Shown here one piece after another: positions 25,945-35,767 of a DNA stretch of 64,000 nucleotides. The position numbers were made by a program, and so were the translations under genes. Position 1 is the stretch's first letter. Each line of letters starts with the position of its first letter. The DNA comes from Leptolyngbya subtilissima AS-A7 (GTDB lineage: Bacteria; Cyanobacteriota; Cyanobacteriia; Phormidesmidales; Phormidesmidaceae), in contig NZ_JAMPKY010000014.1 of NCBI RefSeq assembly GCF_039962255.1, positions 1-64,000 on the forward strand. Direction: 5' to 3'. The notes under the pieces are model-generated. The model was not told where the DNA came from. It saw nothing but the letters and a program-made list of their open reading frames with translations, and ran no database searches.

Positions 25945-28900
25945 TTATGTAGGCTGAGAATAAGTTATGACCAAATAAGTCTCATCCGTTATTTCATACA
26001 GGTCTGATGTTACCAACTGGAGGAAATCCATACCTTTGTCAAATAGGACTTTGCATGTTGTTCCAGACTGATAGGAAATCTCAAGCTCTCGTCTGTGGGG
26101 AAATGGTGGAGAATGGCGTCGGGAATATGGCCGCATTTTGAGTTGGCAACTATCCAGATGCTGTCTTAGTGTGGATTCTACTTCAGAACGACGTTGCCCA
26201 TCCCTATATTTGTTTTCATCGTAGGACTCCTGGATATGCACCTGTACTGAAAAATTAGATGTTGCTCCCATTCTCAGAAACTGAGCTAGTACTTTTGCTC
26301 CTAATTCGTTCAGATAGCGATCGCTGTATTTCACAGAAGTTATCGTGTCCTTGGCTAGGATTGCCTTAAATCCTAAGCATTTTTGAAGAGTTTCTAAATC
26401 CATTTGCCCCCAATTAGGTTCGGGAAAAATAACTTCAGTTTGAGGATCATCGAGGTCCTTGGCAGATATCTGAGATGCCTGGCACCCCAATATATTCAGA
26501 CTCTGTTTAACAGAATCTACCCCTCGTTGGCTACGGGTTTGGAACCATTCGATGGGTTCTCCAGTATCAGCTAGACGCATCTGGAGGGCTACGCGGTTTG
26601 AAGACTGGCTACTGACACAGAGTGTGGGCTGCATGTCAGATTGAATTTGTCTGATCACCACCAATCCTTGATCGATCCACTGGGATAGCCGCTTGCGTAA
26701 AACCTGAATTTCGTCAGGCAATAGTTTTCCTGGCTTGCTGCCTAGGCCCTGTTCCGGTAACTGGCTCACGATCAGATTGAGCTGGGTGTTTTGCTTAGCG
26801 AGCGATCGCACCAATTTGGTCAGCAATGCCAGATTAAACGGGGGCGTGATCTCTGGTAAGTAAAGGATGGTTTCAGCACGGGCGTTGTCACAGTAGCCGA
26901 GTAGACGCTCGGCTATAGCCGTTAAAGGCATTCGATTCGCATCTGGGGCAAAGGCTTGAAGATCAGGGTCAGGGTTGATCTGTTCTACTAAGAAACGTAA
27001 AAACTCAGCAACTGGGCGACGAGCCAACTCGTGGTGAAAAGCCTGATTAATATAGGTGCGAAGGCAGTCATAGCAGCTGCTGCTGCATCCGCAAGATTCC
27101 ACTAGCTGATAGGCCCGTTGAAGAATCTCTTCAAACTGAGCAGCAATTCTCTGGCTATAGCCAGCTCCCCCTGGTACGTTGTCGTAGATAACGATTTCAG
27201 CCACGCCCGAGCCCTCATTATCCGGCGGTCTGAATAGTCCGTCCAACTCTGCCCTGGGTACATCGATGACCTGGGCGGCTGCCGCTAACAGGGCGTAGGT
27301 GAGCGATCGCCAGAACCCTGTACCACCTGATGGGGATGTGACGACGGATTCATCGATGTCTGACTGGATCCTGTCTCCGGTATTAAGGTGAATCACCTCT
27401 TCAAACAAGGGAGGCGGATTGGTTCTGCGAGTAAATCGGATCTTGAGTAGGTCACTGGAGAACTCATGCCCTAGGTGAACTCGCTGGTACCAGCCCGTGC
27501 AGATTTTGCCGGTGACGGGATGAGTGTGCTCCCGTTCTCCCTTACGACGATTAACGTGGGTTTTGGGCAAGCCGTCACTCAAATCCCTACCACAACGCTC
27601 ACAAAGGGCAAATCCTAAGTTTTTAAAGCCCCAACCCCCTTGGTTTGCCAGAAAGAATTGCCCCCCACGGCTCAGTTGTAACTCGTACAGGTGGTGGGGA
27701 TCAATGTCGTTCTGTTCCCCTGCCTGGGCCAGAAAGACTTGGGACGTTGGTTGTCGTAGGGGCTTAAGGTAGGGGGTAACCCTTGGGGTCACGCTCCAAT
27801 CGGTCGTAAACGACTTGGGTACTTTGTAAAATCGGCTGCTCTGTTCCATGCCTTTGACGGGCTCCTGGCAGGTAGGGCAGTCGTCATGCTGAAACTCTTG
27901 CGCCTGAGACTCAAAGAAGTTGCAGTGAGGGCAAACCCAGTAATACCGACTATCCAGATTATCGGGCCGCAGAATGCCAACGCTGGTGTGTACCCGGTCA
28001 TCTACCACAATGTCTTGGCCAGGGGCGTATTCTGCCAGGGCCATGCGCCGATCCCGTTGGAGGCGATGTTTTCCTTGGGTAGAATAAGATTGTCCCCGGC
28101 TGTCTTGAGTCAGCAGTTGAACGACATCGATAGGAAAGCCATAAATGGGCAGAATGCTGGCTTTGGCCAATTCTTCATGCAGTTGTCGCTTTTGAATTTT
28201 GCGAAGTTCATCTTCGATGCGATCGCGCTTCACCTCTAATGCCCGACGCACTTTAGATTTGGTTTCTCCAAGAATATCGGTTTTAAGGGTAGTGAGCAGT
28301 TCCGCCAGCCCATTCCAGTCTTTGAGCTGCTCCACTTGAAAGTCATCAAGCTCCCTACGGAAATCATCCAAAGTCCCTTCAACCGTTTGCGGGCTATCCA
28401 ACAGATGTAACCATGCGGCCAAAAGCTGCCTAGCAGGTTGGCTGCTCAACCACTCCTGGAACTGAACAGTCAGAGCACTGCTTGATAGCGCAGTAATGGG
28501 TTGAAAGGCATTGTCGCTTTCTTCATCAGGTAGATCTAAGAAGGCACTGATTTTGACATGCTCGGCCCCCGTTTGGCATTCAGATCTTAGAAACTTAGCC
28601 AAAAGTTCTGCTCGCAGATGGCGCTGCTGAATTTGAAAATTACCCGTATCTAGCCGAGGCACCTGATTACGGCCATTAATCAACTCAGCGGGTTGGTCAA
28701 AATAATAGCGATCGTGGGGGCGGCGCTGACCATACATGAGACTAATGGCCACCCCATCGGTACGACGACCTGCCCGCCCAGCCCGTTGTTGGTAATTGCT
28801 CACATGGGGTGGGAAGTTACGCATTGCCACGGCCTGCAATTCTCCAATGTCAACCCCCATTTCGAGCGTGGTTGAACAACTTAGTAGATTGATTTTGCCT

Positions 28901-31900
28901 TGGCGAAAGCGGCTTTCCCGATGGGCTAGTTCCCCAGTGCCCAGTTGGGCAGTGTGCTCCTGGGCGCGGAGGGGAATAATCTCTCGGTTTTGAATGATGT
29001 GGCGGTAGTGATGTTCCTCAAAGGTTGACGCCTCCGTTGAGGTGGTGCCCCAAGGTTGTAGCTGCCCACCACAGCGGGACGCCAGGCAGTGATCTAACGC
29101 TAGATTAGAAAATTGTCGAACCTCAGTCAGGCCTGGTACATGAAAGATCTGTTGGCAGGAATCGCACTTATACCAGTCTGTCTGGGTCTGGTGCAAAGAA
29201 AACAGTTCCCAATTCAGCTGCCGACCATCTCCAAAACCCTTGAGATAGCCTTGGTGTTTTAGCTCATCAAACAACCACAGCAAGTTTTCCTCAGCGGGAA
29301 AGTTGCCTTTGAAAAAATTGAAGTAGAACGAAACAATTTGATTTTGAACCTTGGTTGGCTGCCCCTGCTTAGTTTTCCGCCAGAGAAATCCAAGGGCATC
29401 AGACGAATCATTTGGATCCCTTCTGAGTTTGATATACCGCTTTGAACGTCCCTGGGTACTCAGTCGAGCTGGCTGCCCACCTTCAACCCCTCCCGTCTCA
29501 GGAAAGTAACGAGATGCCCCTTCCATGTCAGTGGCTCCTAACAACCGAAGGATGTTGGTCAAGCCAGTTAAGAAAATTTTGGCTTCAGCCTCGTCTATTT
29601 CAAATTTTTGTGCAGTATCCGCCACTAGGGTTGGATCATCGTCCCAGTCGATATAGCAGGCCAGTAATCCTAGAGCTTCTATAGAGAAGCGCTTCGCTGA
29701 AGGTAAACCAAACTCACGTAGCATTAGCTCCTTAGCTCTTTTTCGTGCCTGCTCTTTACAGTTTTTTGGATTTTTTCGGTCATGAGTTACCTCGTCAATA
29801 GGATCTCTCACAACATAGCTACGATGGTGAAATTCTGATTCACGGTCAGGATGGGGAATCGAGACCTCTAAGAAACGATGAATAATTTCTTCCTGAACTT
29901 GAGTGACTGAGGCACTGCCATCTTGCTGAACTTCGTCAAAAGCCCGCCAAACCATCTGCCGATAAAGGGCTTCAGTGTGAGTCCGTTGAAAGTCTGAGGC
30001 AAAAAACGAGGCATCCTGCCGACCATCTGAGAAGGTTAAGATCTTGCGCTGACTGAAGGTGCCATTAGCTTCTCCAGGTTCTGGCAACAGCTCAAATAGA
30101 CTGTCGAGCATTACCTCCAGCGGAGCATCAGTATAAGAAACAAACCGTCCAATCGCAGACATTTGCGATCGCCCCGCACTACAAGCTGGGCATTTAGTTA
30201 AGTAACCGCCTTCTAAATTCTTAGCTTTGGGTGGTATGTGCCAGTGCAGTCTATATGCGTTTTCAGGCGGGGGCGATGCCTCTGGAGTACTATTTTTAGC
30301 ACTACCAAGCCACCCATCAGTGTGATTACCCTGAATTGAAAAGGTTCCGATCAGAGCATTTTCAGAATTCTCGCCGTCTTCTGCGACTTCGTCACCCTCG
30401 TCATCAGTGATGCTGTCTAGGGCTCCTGAGGTTAAAACATAAATGCGATCGCTATTTTCAGCTGCCTCTAACGCACGGGGAACTGGCAGCAGTTCTTTTT
30501 GGTGACCGTGAAAGGCCAACGCATAACCTTGCCCGCATTTACGACAACTGGAGAGTTCCAGCACGGGGGCATGGCACGCATCACACTCAGTCTTGCTGCT
30601 GAGAAACAACTTGCCATAGCGGCGAGGGCGATCCCTAAACCGTTCATCGATTACCGCACCAAGACAATCGGGATTAATACAAGCGTGCAACCCTTCTACA
30701 CTGCGAAACAGCAGGTGAAGTCTCACCGGCAAGAGCGGTAAATCCTCTGGATCCAAACGGGCCAGAGTACCCAATTGCACAAGGTGGGCCAGAGCCTGTT
30801 CTACCCTAGTTTCTTCTTGGGTATCTAGACTGCCATCCAAATGAGTGGGAATCAACCAAAGGTGGGGGGATCGGGCTAGCCAGTTCCAGGGCTTTGGTCC
30901 CTGGCTGAGTAAATTAACTAAGCGGTGGACTACTGGATGACCTTTCAGGGCAAACCAAAGGAACTGATGGGCATCACCTTCAGCGTCCTGCTCAGCCTGT
31001 TGCAAGACATCGTAGGGCACCAAGTAGCTCAGACAGTCTTTCCAGGTTTCTAGGGAATCCTCAAGGGCCGGTAACTCCAGATCGCATAGGAGTTCGTACA
31101 GATCTTCTTCGGCGAGCCCTTCTGGCAAGATGTAGGCATCTCCTAGCCGTTCTGCAACGGTCACCCGGTCTCCCCAAATCACTTGCTCAAAAGGCTCGCC
31201 AAATAGTTCTTCGGCAAAGTCCGTGATGTGGTCAAAGGCTGCTGCGTCATTGCGATCGCCTAAGGTGGCACTGGTAGCGATGCAGCGAATTTGCCCCTTT
31301 GCCTTCAATCCTATAGCGGCTTTGAATCGTTTGAGCAGCATAGAAACTTCAGTACCCGTGGATCCGCTATAGGTGTGAGCTTCGTCAACCACCAGCATTT
31401 TGAAATTGGGCGATCGCTCAAAAATTTGCTCGCGCTCCACCGGGCGAATCAGCATGTGCTCCAACATGGAATAGTTGGTCACAAGAATCTGGGGCGGGTT
31501 TTCCCAAATTTCCCTGCGGGAGATAGCTTGAACACGCTGAACTCGTTCCACTACAGCTGTAATCAGGTCGTCTACACGACGGCGCTTCATCGCCTCTCGT
31601 TGGTTCTCTGGCAGTAGTTTCAGCAGTTCTTCCTTCTCAGTGGCCTGCAACTCTTCCTTCAGGGCAGACAATGCCTGGGCTGGCTCAGTTTGTGTGCGGC
31701 TGGTGTAGAACCCAAATCGAATCAGTTCCTGATCATCGCTTTGTTGAGAAAGCAGCTGCCGCAGGCGTTTCACCTGGTCGTTAACCAGTGCATTCATGGG
31801 GTACAAAATGAGAGCCTGCACCCCTGGGGCATGTTCTTTTAGCAGGCAATCCAACATAGGAATCAGAAAACACTCTGTTTTTCCGGAACCTGTGCCGGTA

Positions 31901-32220
31901 GCGACAACAATGTTTTGCTGTTTTCCTACTACCTTCTCAATGGCGTGCTCCTGGTGCTGATAGAGGGAGCGAGTAGGGTTAAAAAGTTTGATCAGTTCGG
32001 GATGCAGTAACCCATCGTCTACCAGGTTCTGGATGGAACAGGTAGACCTGTAAGGCTGTGCCCCTTCAAGGTAAGGCTGCTGATAGATATTGCCAGGTGC
32101 TTCCAGCAGTTTCCTAAACCCAAGACGAAGATGGGGATCGCGTAAGGGGTAAGCGGTCAGCAGGTAGCGAATTAGATCCTCGCGGGGTTGCCGCGCCGCA
32201 TCCACTGGGTTCAGATACAT
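25945..32220 (-). CDS. Very large DEAD/DEAH helicase with DUF1998 (DruE-like)
   Basis: A 2091-residue superfamily 2 helicase. Near residues 100-130 is VVATGTGSGKTECFLIP (Walker A), later VVDEAHTYSGSTGTEV (DEAH box) and SATLGDRND; the second RecA domain has LSCSTTLEMGVDIGELQAVA and QRAGRAGRR. Zinc-ribbon pairs occur in the insert (CDACHAPV, CRKCGQGY). The C-terminal DUF1998 region ends in CGCSSSCYDCLRTY. The architecture and size match the DruE helicase of Druantia and related DUF1998 helicases used in phage defence and repair. It is the last gene of a four-gene minus-strand run headed by a WYL regulator. Confidence 0.87.
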   Translation of the reverse strand: MYLNPVDAARQPREDLIRYLLTAYPLRDPHLRLGFRKLLEAPGNIYQQPYLEGAQPYRSTCSIQNLVDDGLLHPELIKLFNPTRSLYQHQEHAIEKVVGKQQNIVVATGTGSGKTECFLIPMLDCLLKEHAPGVQALILYPMNALVNDQVKRLRQLLSQQSDDQELIRFGFYTSRTQTEPAQALSALKEELQATEKEELLKLLPENQREAMKRRRVDDLITAVVERVQRVQAISRREIWENPPQILVTNYSMLEHMLIRPVEREQIFERSPNFKMLVVDEAHTYSGSTGTEVSMLLKRFKAAIGLKAKGQIRCIATSATLGDRNDAAAFDHITDFAEELFGEPFEQVIWGDRVTVAERLGDAYILPEGLAEEDLYELLCDLELPALEDSLETWKDCLSYLVPYDVLQQAEQDAEGDAHQFLWFALKGHPVVHRLVNLLSQGPKPWNWLARSPHLWLIPTHLDGSLDTQEETRVEQALAHLVQLGTLARLDPEDLPLLPVRLHLLFRSVEGLHACINPDCLGAVIDERFRDRPRRYGKLFLSSKTECDACHAPVLELSSCRKCGQGYALAFHGHQKELLPVPRALEAAENSDRIYVLTSGALDSITDDEGDEVAEDGENSENALIGTFSIQGNHTDGWLGSAKNSTPEASPPPENAYRLHWHIPPKAKNLEGGYLTKCPACSAGRSQMSAIGRFVSYTDAPLEVMLDSLFELLPEPGEANGTFSQRKILTFSDGRQDASFFASDFQRTHTEALYRQMVWRAFDEVQQDGSASVTQVQEEIIHRFLEVSIPHPDRESEFHHRSYVVRDPIDEVTHDRKNPKNCKEQARKRAKELMLREFGLPSAKRFSIEALGLLACYIDWDDDPTLVADTAQKFEIDEAEAKIFLTGLTNILRLLGATDMEGASRYFPETGGVEGGQPARLSTQGRSKRYIKLRRDPNDSSDALGFLWRKTKQGQPTKVQNQIVSFYFNFFKGNFPAEENLLWLFDELKHQGYLKGFGDGRQLNWELFSLHQTQTDWYKCDSCQQIFHVPGLTEVRQFSNLALDHCLASRCGGQLQPWGTTSTEASTFEEHHYRHIIQNREIIPLRAQEHTAQLGTGELAHRESRFRQGKINLLSCSTTLEMGVDIGELQAVAMRNFPPHVSNYQQRAGRAGRRTDGVAISLMYGQRRPHDRYYFDQPAELINGRNQVPRLDTGNFQIQQRHLRAELLAKFLRSECQTGAEHVKISAFLDLPDEESDNAFQPITALSSSALTVQFQEWLSSQPARQLLAAWLHLLDSPQTVEGTLDDFRRELDDFQVEQLKDWNGLAELLTTLKTDILGETKSKVRRALEVKRDRIEDELRKIQKRQLHEELAKASILPIYGFPIDVVQLLTQDSRGQSYSTQGKHRLQRDRRMALAEYAPGQDIVVDDRVHTSVGILRPDNLDSRYYWVCPHCNFFESQAQEFQHDDCPTCQEPVKGMEQSSRFYKVPKSFTTDWSVTPRVTPYLKPLRQPTSQVFLAQAGEQNDIDPHHLYELQLSRGGQFFLANQGGWGFKNLGFALCERCGRDLSDGLPKTHVNRRKGEREHTHPVTGKICTGWYQRVHLGHEFSSDLLKIRFTRRTNPPPLFEEVIHLNTGDRIQSDIDESVVTSPSGGTGFWRSLTYALLAAAAQVIDVPRAELDGLFRPPDNEGSGVAEIVIYDNVPGGAGYSQRIAAQFEEILQRAYQLVESCGCSSSCYDCLRTYINQAFHHELARRPVAEFLRFLVEQINPDPDLQAFAPDANRMPLTAIAERLLGYCDNARAETILYLPEITPPFNLALLTKLVRSLAKQNTQLNLIVSQLPEQGLGSKPGKLLPDEIQVLRKRLSQWIDQGLVVIRQIQSDMQPTLCVSSQSSNRVALQMRLADTGEPIEWFQTRSQRGVDSVKQSLNILGCQASQISAKDLDDPQTEVIFPEPNWGQMDLETLQKCLGFKAILAKDTITSVKYSDRYLNELGAKVLAQFLRMGATSNFSVQVHIQESYDENKYRDGQRRSEVESTLRQHLDSCQLKMRPYSRRHSPPFPHRRELEISYQSGTTCKVLFDKGMDFLQLVTSDLYEITDETYLVITYSQPT

Positions 32221-32238
32221 GACTTCACTTCCTTTTGA

Positions 32239-33174
32239 CTAAACTAGAACACAGCCCAACCGCTCTAGGGCAGCTTTTACCCTGGGTTGGTTTTGAGGCT
32301 CAATTAAACGAATGCGATTGTGATCAGACTCAGCTTTAGACAAGCGCCAAATCAGTTGGGCGTAGGCCTTTGGCAAGTAGGTATCGCGCAAATCCAAACG
32401 TCCAGGTTTTGCATCTAGAGCAATCTGAAGGGGCTGATTAACCTGCTGATCGAGTTTGAACATAACCAAGTAAGCAGCGTTTGGAGCAAGCTCGAAAAAC
32501 TGTCCGTCTTGTAGCCACAAAAACTCCCCTTCAGGAGTTCGTAGCAGGTACAGCGACGAAATGCTGGCCAAGTGCTCGAATCCCACAATCGGTTTCCAGC
32601 GATCGCGTTGAGTGCCACCGATAGGTTGATAGCCAACAATGGAGTCAAACCCTTGGTAAGTGAAAAATGGATTCTCAAGACGTTCCTGCCCTCTTAAACT
32701 CCAAGCTGCGGGTATCTCTGGCAGAGGAAGTTGACTAATCGATTGCTCGATAGTCAGACAATTGATGCCTGCTTTAAGAAGGTGCTCTTGAATCCAAGGA
32801 AAGCTTTGTTTCTGGGGCCTCAGTAGGGTTCGAGATACAGGCTGTCCGGTATTGAGCATTTGATGGGCCAATCTTAAGTAAGCGCGATCACCCGTAAACT
32901 TCAGGCCAACTAAATTTTCTGGGCTCTCGACCATAACAGTAGGCCGAGCCATACAGGCCCGTTTACCAATGCCAAGCAGAACTTCTCCCTGAGCTTCTAG
33001 ATTATGCAACTCAGCATCAATTTTGGCTGGGGTTAGGCTAGGTTCACTGAAAGATGGTGGCGCACTATGTTTTAGAAGTCCCATTAGCTGGAATCGTGTC
33101 AATGTCTGTGGTAGATGAGGTCTACCAGGAGCTCGATGATGGCTTAAAACCTGGATAATCTGCTTATTTAGCAT
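32239..33174 (-). CDS. Hypothetical protein of the DUF1998-helicase operon
   Basis: A 311-residue soluble protein of unknown family. The N-terminal 90 residues are helical and rich in basic residues, perhaps a winged-helix-like start (PHLPQTLTRFQLMGLLKHSA). The remainder mixes beta strands with FFTYQGFDSIVGYQPIGG and a C-terminal YAQLIWRLSKAESDHNRIRL. It sits 18 bases upstream of the helicase start and 9 bases after the 810-residue gene, so it belongs to the same transcript and probably to the same defence complex. Confidence 0.8.
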   Translation of the reverse strand: MLNKQIIQVLSHHRAPGRPHLPQTLTRFQLMGLLKHSAPPSFSEPSLTPAKIDAELHNLEAQGEVLLGIGKRACMARPTVMVESPENLVGLKFTGDRAYLRLAHQMLNTGQPVSRTLLRPQKQSFPWIQEHLLKAGINCLTIEQSISQLPLPEIPAAWSLRGQERLENPFFTYQGFDSIVGYQPIGGTQRDRWKPIVGFEHLASISSLYLLRTPEGEFLWLQDGQFFELAPNAAYLVMFKLDQQVNQPLQIALDAKPGRLDLRDTYLPKAYAQLIWRLSKAESDHNRIRLIEPQNQPRVKAALERLGCVLV

Positions 33175-33183
33175 GAGTAGTAA

Positions 33184-35568
33184 TTAGCGATTTATAAGAT
33201 TAATTTTTCGGTAGAGTCTTTTTTCGACTGATGAGCACATTTCCTTAAAAACTGGCTCATATTTCTGGTCACTAAGCCGGACAATCACAAATTCTGAAAG
33301 AGCCTTATCATAGGAGATAGAGACTACTCTAGCTAATCCCTCTGCCTGAATCTGTGAAGTCAGCAATTGCTGCAACTGCTTTGCCTTGCTCCTGCCTATC
33401 TCGATCCAGTAAACCGATGCCTTAACAGGTGGAACATCTATGGGAGCTGAGGAAGATTTCGATGCAGGTAAATTTTCAGGTTGGTCGAGAGACCAAAGTT
33501 CCTTATTAAGGTTAAAAGACAATAACTGGTAGCTCTTTCCCTCGCGGAGCCATGTAAGAGAGTAACGATCCGCCTCTGCCAGCACATCCCTGAATGAAGC
33601 TAGATTAATTACCACGTTACCCAATCCATCGACCTTTCTTAAGATACTGACTTTATCTTCTCCATTGGTCATCTCAAAATCTAATTCTTCTAAAGGCCAA
33701 AGACCTTTGATAGTTAATTCTTCAAGCCAAAAATCCTGACTTTCTAGACAATCAGCTGGAAATTTTTGGATTGTATTTTTCCGACGATCAAGGATATTGA
33801 CGTCTTGAACAGAAGGTAAGTGGCTAAGCTGACAATCTTCTTGGATCTGAAAAGTTTCTGACCACTGTGTATTGCTACTCCATAACCGAATATTGTAAGT
33901 TCCGGAGGTTTGAATCCACTGGCGCAAATCTATCTCCTGCCAACTTGTACTAGCTGCGATAGTGATTTGTTCATTAGGTTGGGTAATAGCCTCACGTTGC
34001 TGTAAATCTTCAATTAGTATGTTTAGGGTTTTAGCAAGAACCCCTGGAGGATGCCAAAGGGTAGGTGTACCGAGGAAGCTGACGTAATGACTTTTTAGGT
34101 AAATTCCTTGCAGTTTTGGCTGTAGATAGCTATTTTTTTGCCAATATATTTTTTGGGTGACAGCTCCCCGCCGCAAGGTAATCTCTGCACTATTTCCCGT
34201 TCGCTGGATAAGATGACCGCGCCAACCTTGGAGACTACAAGGTATAAAACTGTCAATCAGCTCTATATTTCCTCCGTATTCTCTTTCTACATTGTTAGGT
34301 GTGAATAGGATGATCTCGGAAGAAATTTGGAGTTGTTCGGGCGATCGCCATTCCCCCGTATCAGCATCAAAAATCAAACAAAGCTGCTCTGGTTGAATGC
34401 CAGGATGATGCCATTCGAGCAAGACCGTATCATTGTGAGACCGTAACTGCCAAGCCCATTGCTCAGCAGATTCAGTAAGGGTCTGCCATAGTCCAGGGAT
34501 TTTAACAACCCCAGATCCTAGGTCGATTGACCCTTCCCAGCTTCCCTCAAGGATCGTGCAGTATTCTGCCTGTAATTGTTTCCATCCCTTCCGATGAATT
34601 TCTTGCTCTGGCAGCACTAGCTGAATATCAAAAGAGTCAGTGATATCCAGCACAAGAGATAATGGTTTTCTACGCTGACTAATGATAGATGAACCGACGA
34701 TTTTCTTTCTTCGCGGGGTTAAAACGTTAATCAGACTATCCCAGCTGCGAAGGAAAAATGTATTAGGCAGCGAATAGTTTTGAAGAATTCGAGTTCGCTG
34801 GAGTTCATCCCGTAGAATTTTGGGGGATTCGCCTCTCCGCTCAAGTTCGTGGGCAACAGCAGCTAAGCCCTGTAGTAAGGTGCCAGAGATGGGGTCGGCT
34901 TCTTCTTCATTGTCTTCAGGGCAGCTGCTTCTCAAAAACGTGAGCAGCCGACCTCGATTGGGAAACCTATGCTGGCATATATCGCAAAGTAGTTGAGCTA
35001 AGTCAACAGGGTCTGCGTGGGCTATATCCCACCAGTCATAATCCAATGCCTGAATTAGGTCTGCGAAATGTCCTAAATTTTGACAAGGAATACCGCTTTG
35101 CAGCCACAGGCTAGATACGTAACGATTAGCTTTGCTAGATTTGACGAGACCTAGCTCCTTAATTCCTTGCCAAACAACTTGTTGTAGAGCATGGGTGGTT
35201 CCTTGGCCATAATGAATATTTAACCGAGCGCAAAGTCCCTGCCAATAACCGTGGTTCCCATCATCGTAGTAAGCATACTCTGAGAGAGCAAAGGTCAAAA
35301 GTTTTATCCAGTTCGTCTCATACTCACCGAAATAGCGGCGGAGTTGAGTTGATGTTACAGACTCTAATCTGCCGAGATTTTCTCCAACGATGTCTAAAAT
35401 CTCTTCTGTAGATTCTCTCTCAATTCCAACACTGCCAAGAAAACGTTGCCCTGACGGCAAACGTTGGTGACCCCAATGGTTTTGAATTCTCTCCCAAAAG
35501 CGATTGGCAATGGCCCTATTCGAGAGATTGATGAAAGGTCTTCCTGTGTCAGAGGTAGCAAGAGTCAT
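33184..35568 (-). CDS. Large hypothetical protein of the DUF1998-helicase operon
   Basis: About 794 residues from the ATG at 35568, chosen because a GAGTG lies about seven bases upstream and the 16 extra residues from 35616 look unconstrained. The N-terminal third is helical with ERIQNHWGHQRLPSGQRFLG and YYDDGNHGYWQGLCARLNIH; the remainder is beta-rich with many short strands. No motif was recognised. It may match a large accessory subunit of Druantia-like systems in position and size, but that is inference from context. Confidence 0.78.
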   Translation of the reverse strand: MTLATSDTGRPFINLSNRAIANRFWERIQNHWGHQRLPSGQRFLGSVGIERESTEEILDIVGENLGRLESVTSTQLRRYFGEYETNWIKLLTFALSEYAYYDDGNHGYWQGLCARLNIHYGQGTTHALQQVVWQGIKELGLVKSSKANRYVSSLWLQSGIPCQNLGHFADLIQALDYDWWDIAHADPVDLAQLLCDICQHRFPNRGRLLTFLRSSCPEDNEEEADPISGTLLQGLAAVAHELERRGESPKILRDELQRTRILQNYSLPNTFFLRSWDSLINVLTPRRKKIVGSSIISQRRKPLSLVLDITDSFDIQLVLPEQEIHRKGWKQLQAEYCTILEGSWEGSIDLGSGVVKIPGLWQTLTESAEQWAWQLRSHNDTVLLEWHHPGIQPEQLCLIFDADTGEWRSPEQLQISSEIILFTPNNVEREYGGNIELIDSFIPCSLQGWRGHLIQRTGNSAEITLRRGAVTQKIYWQKNSYLQPKLQGIYLKSHYVSFLGTPTLWHPPGVLAKTLNILIEDLQQREAITQPNEQITIAASTSWQEIDLRQWIQTSGTYNIRLWSSNTQWSETFQIQEDCQLSHLPSVQDVNILDRRKNTIQKFPADCLESQDFWLEELTIKGLWPLEELDFEMTNGEDKVSILRKVDGLGNVVINLASFRDVLAEADRYSLTWLREGKSYQLLSFNLNKELWSLDQPENLPASKSSSAPIDVPPVKASVYWIEIGRSKAKQLQQLLTSQIQAEGLARVVSISYDKALSEFVIVRLSDQKYEPVFKEMCSSVEKRLYRKINLINR

Positions 35569-35767
35569 AGTGGCACTCAAAAAATGCTGACCGACGACTC
35601 TATAGCAAAAAGCCAAGGAACCATCAGTTGCTTCATCTTATTGAAGGGTGCCCGACAGCTCCAAAGAAATCTCGAGACTATGATTTCACATAGAAAATAC
35701 CTCAAAGTTCTATTAATCAAGGCTTTCTGAAGCCTTAGTCAGCTCTCCGGTCAATACTTTCTTTTTA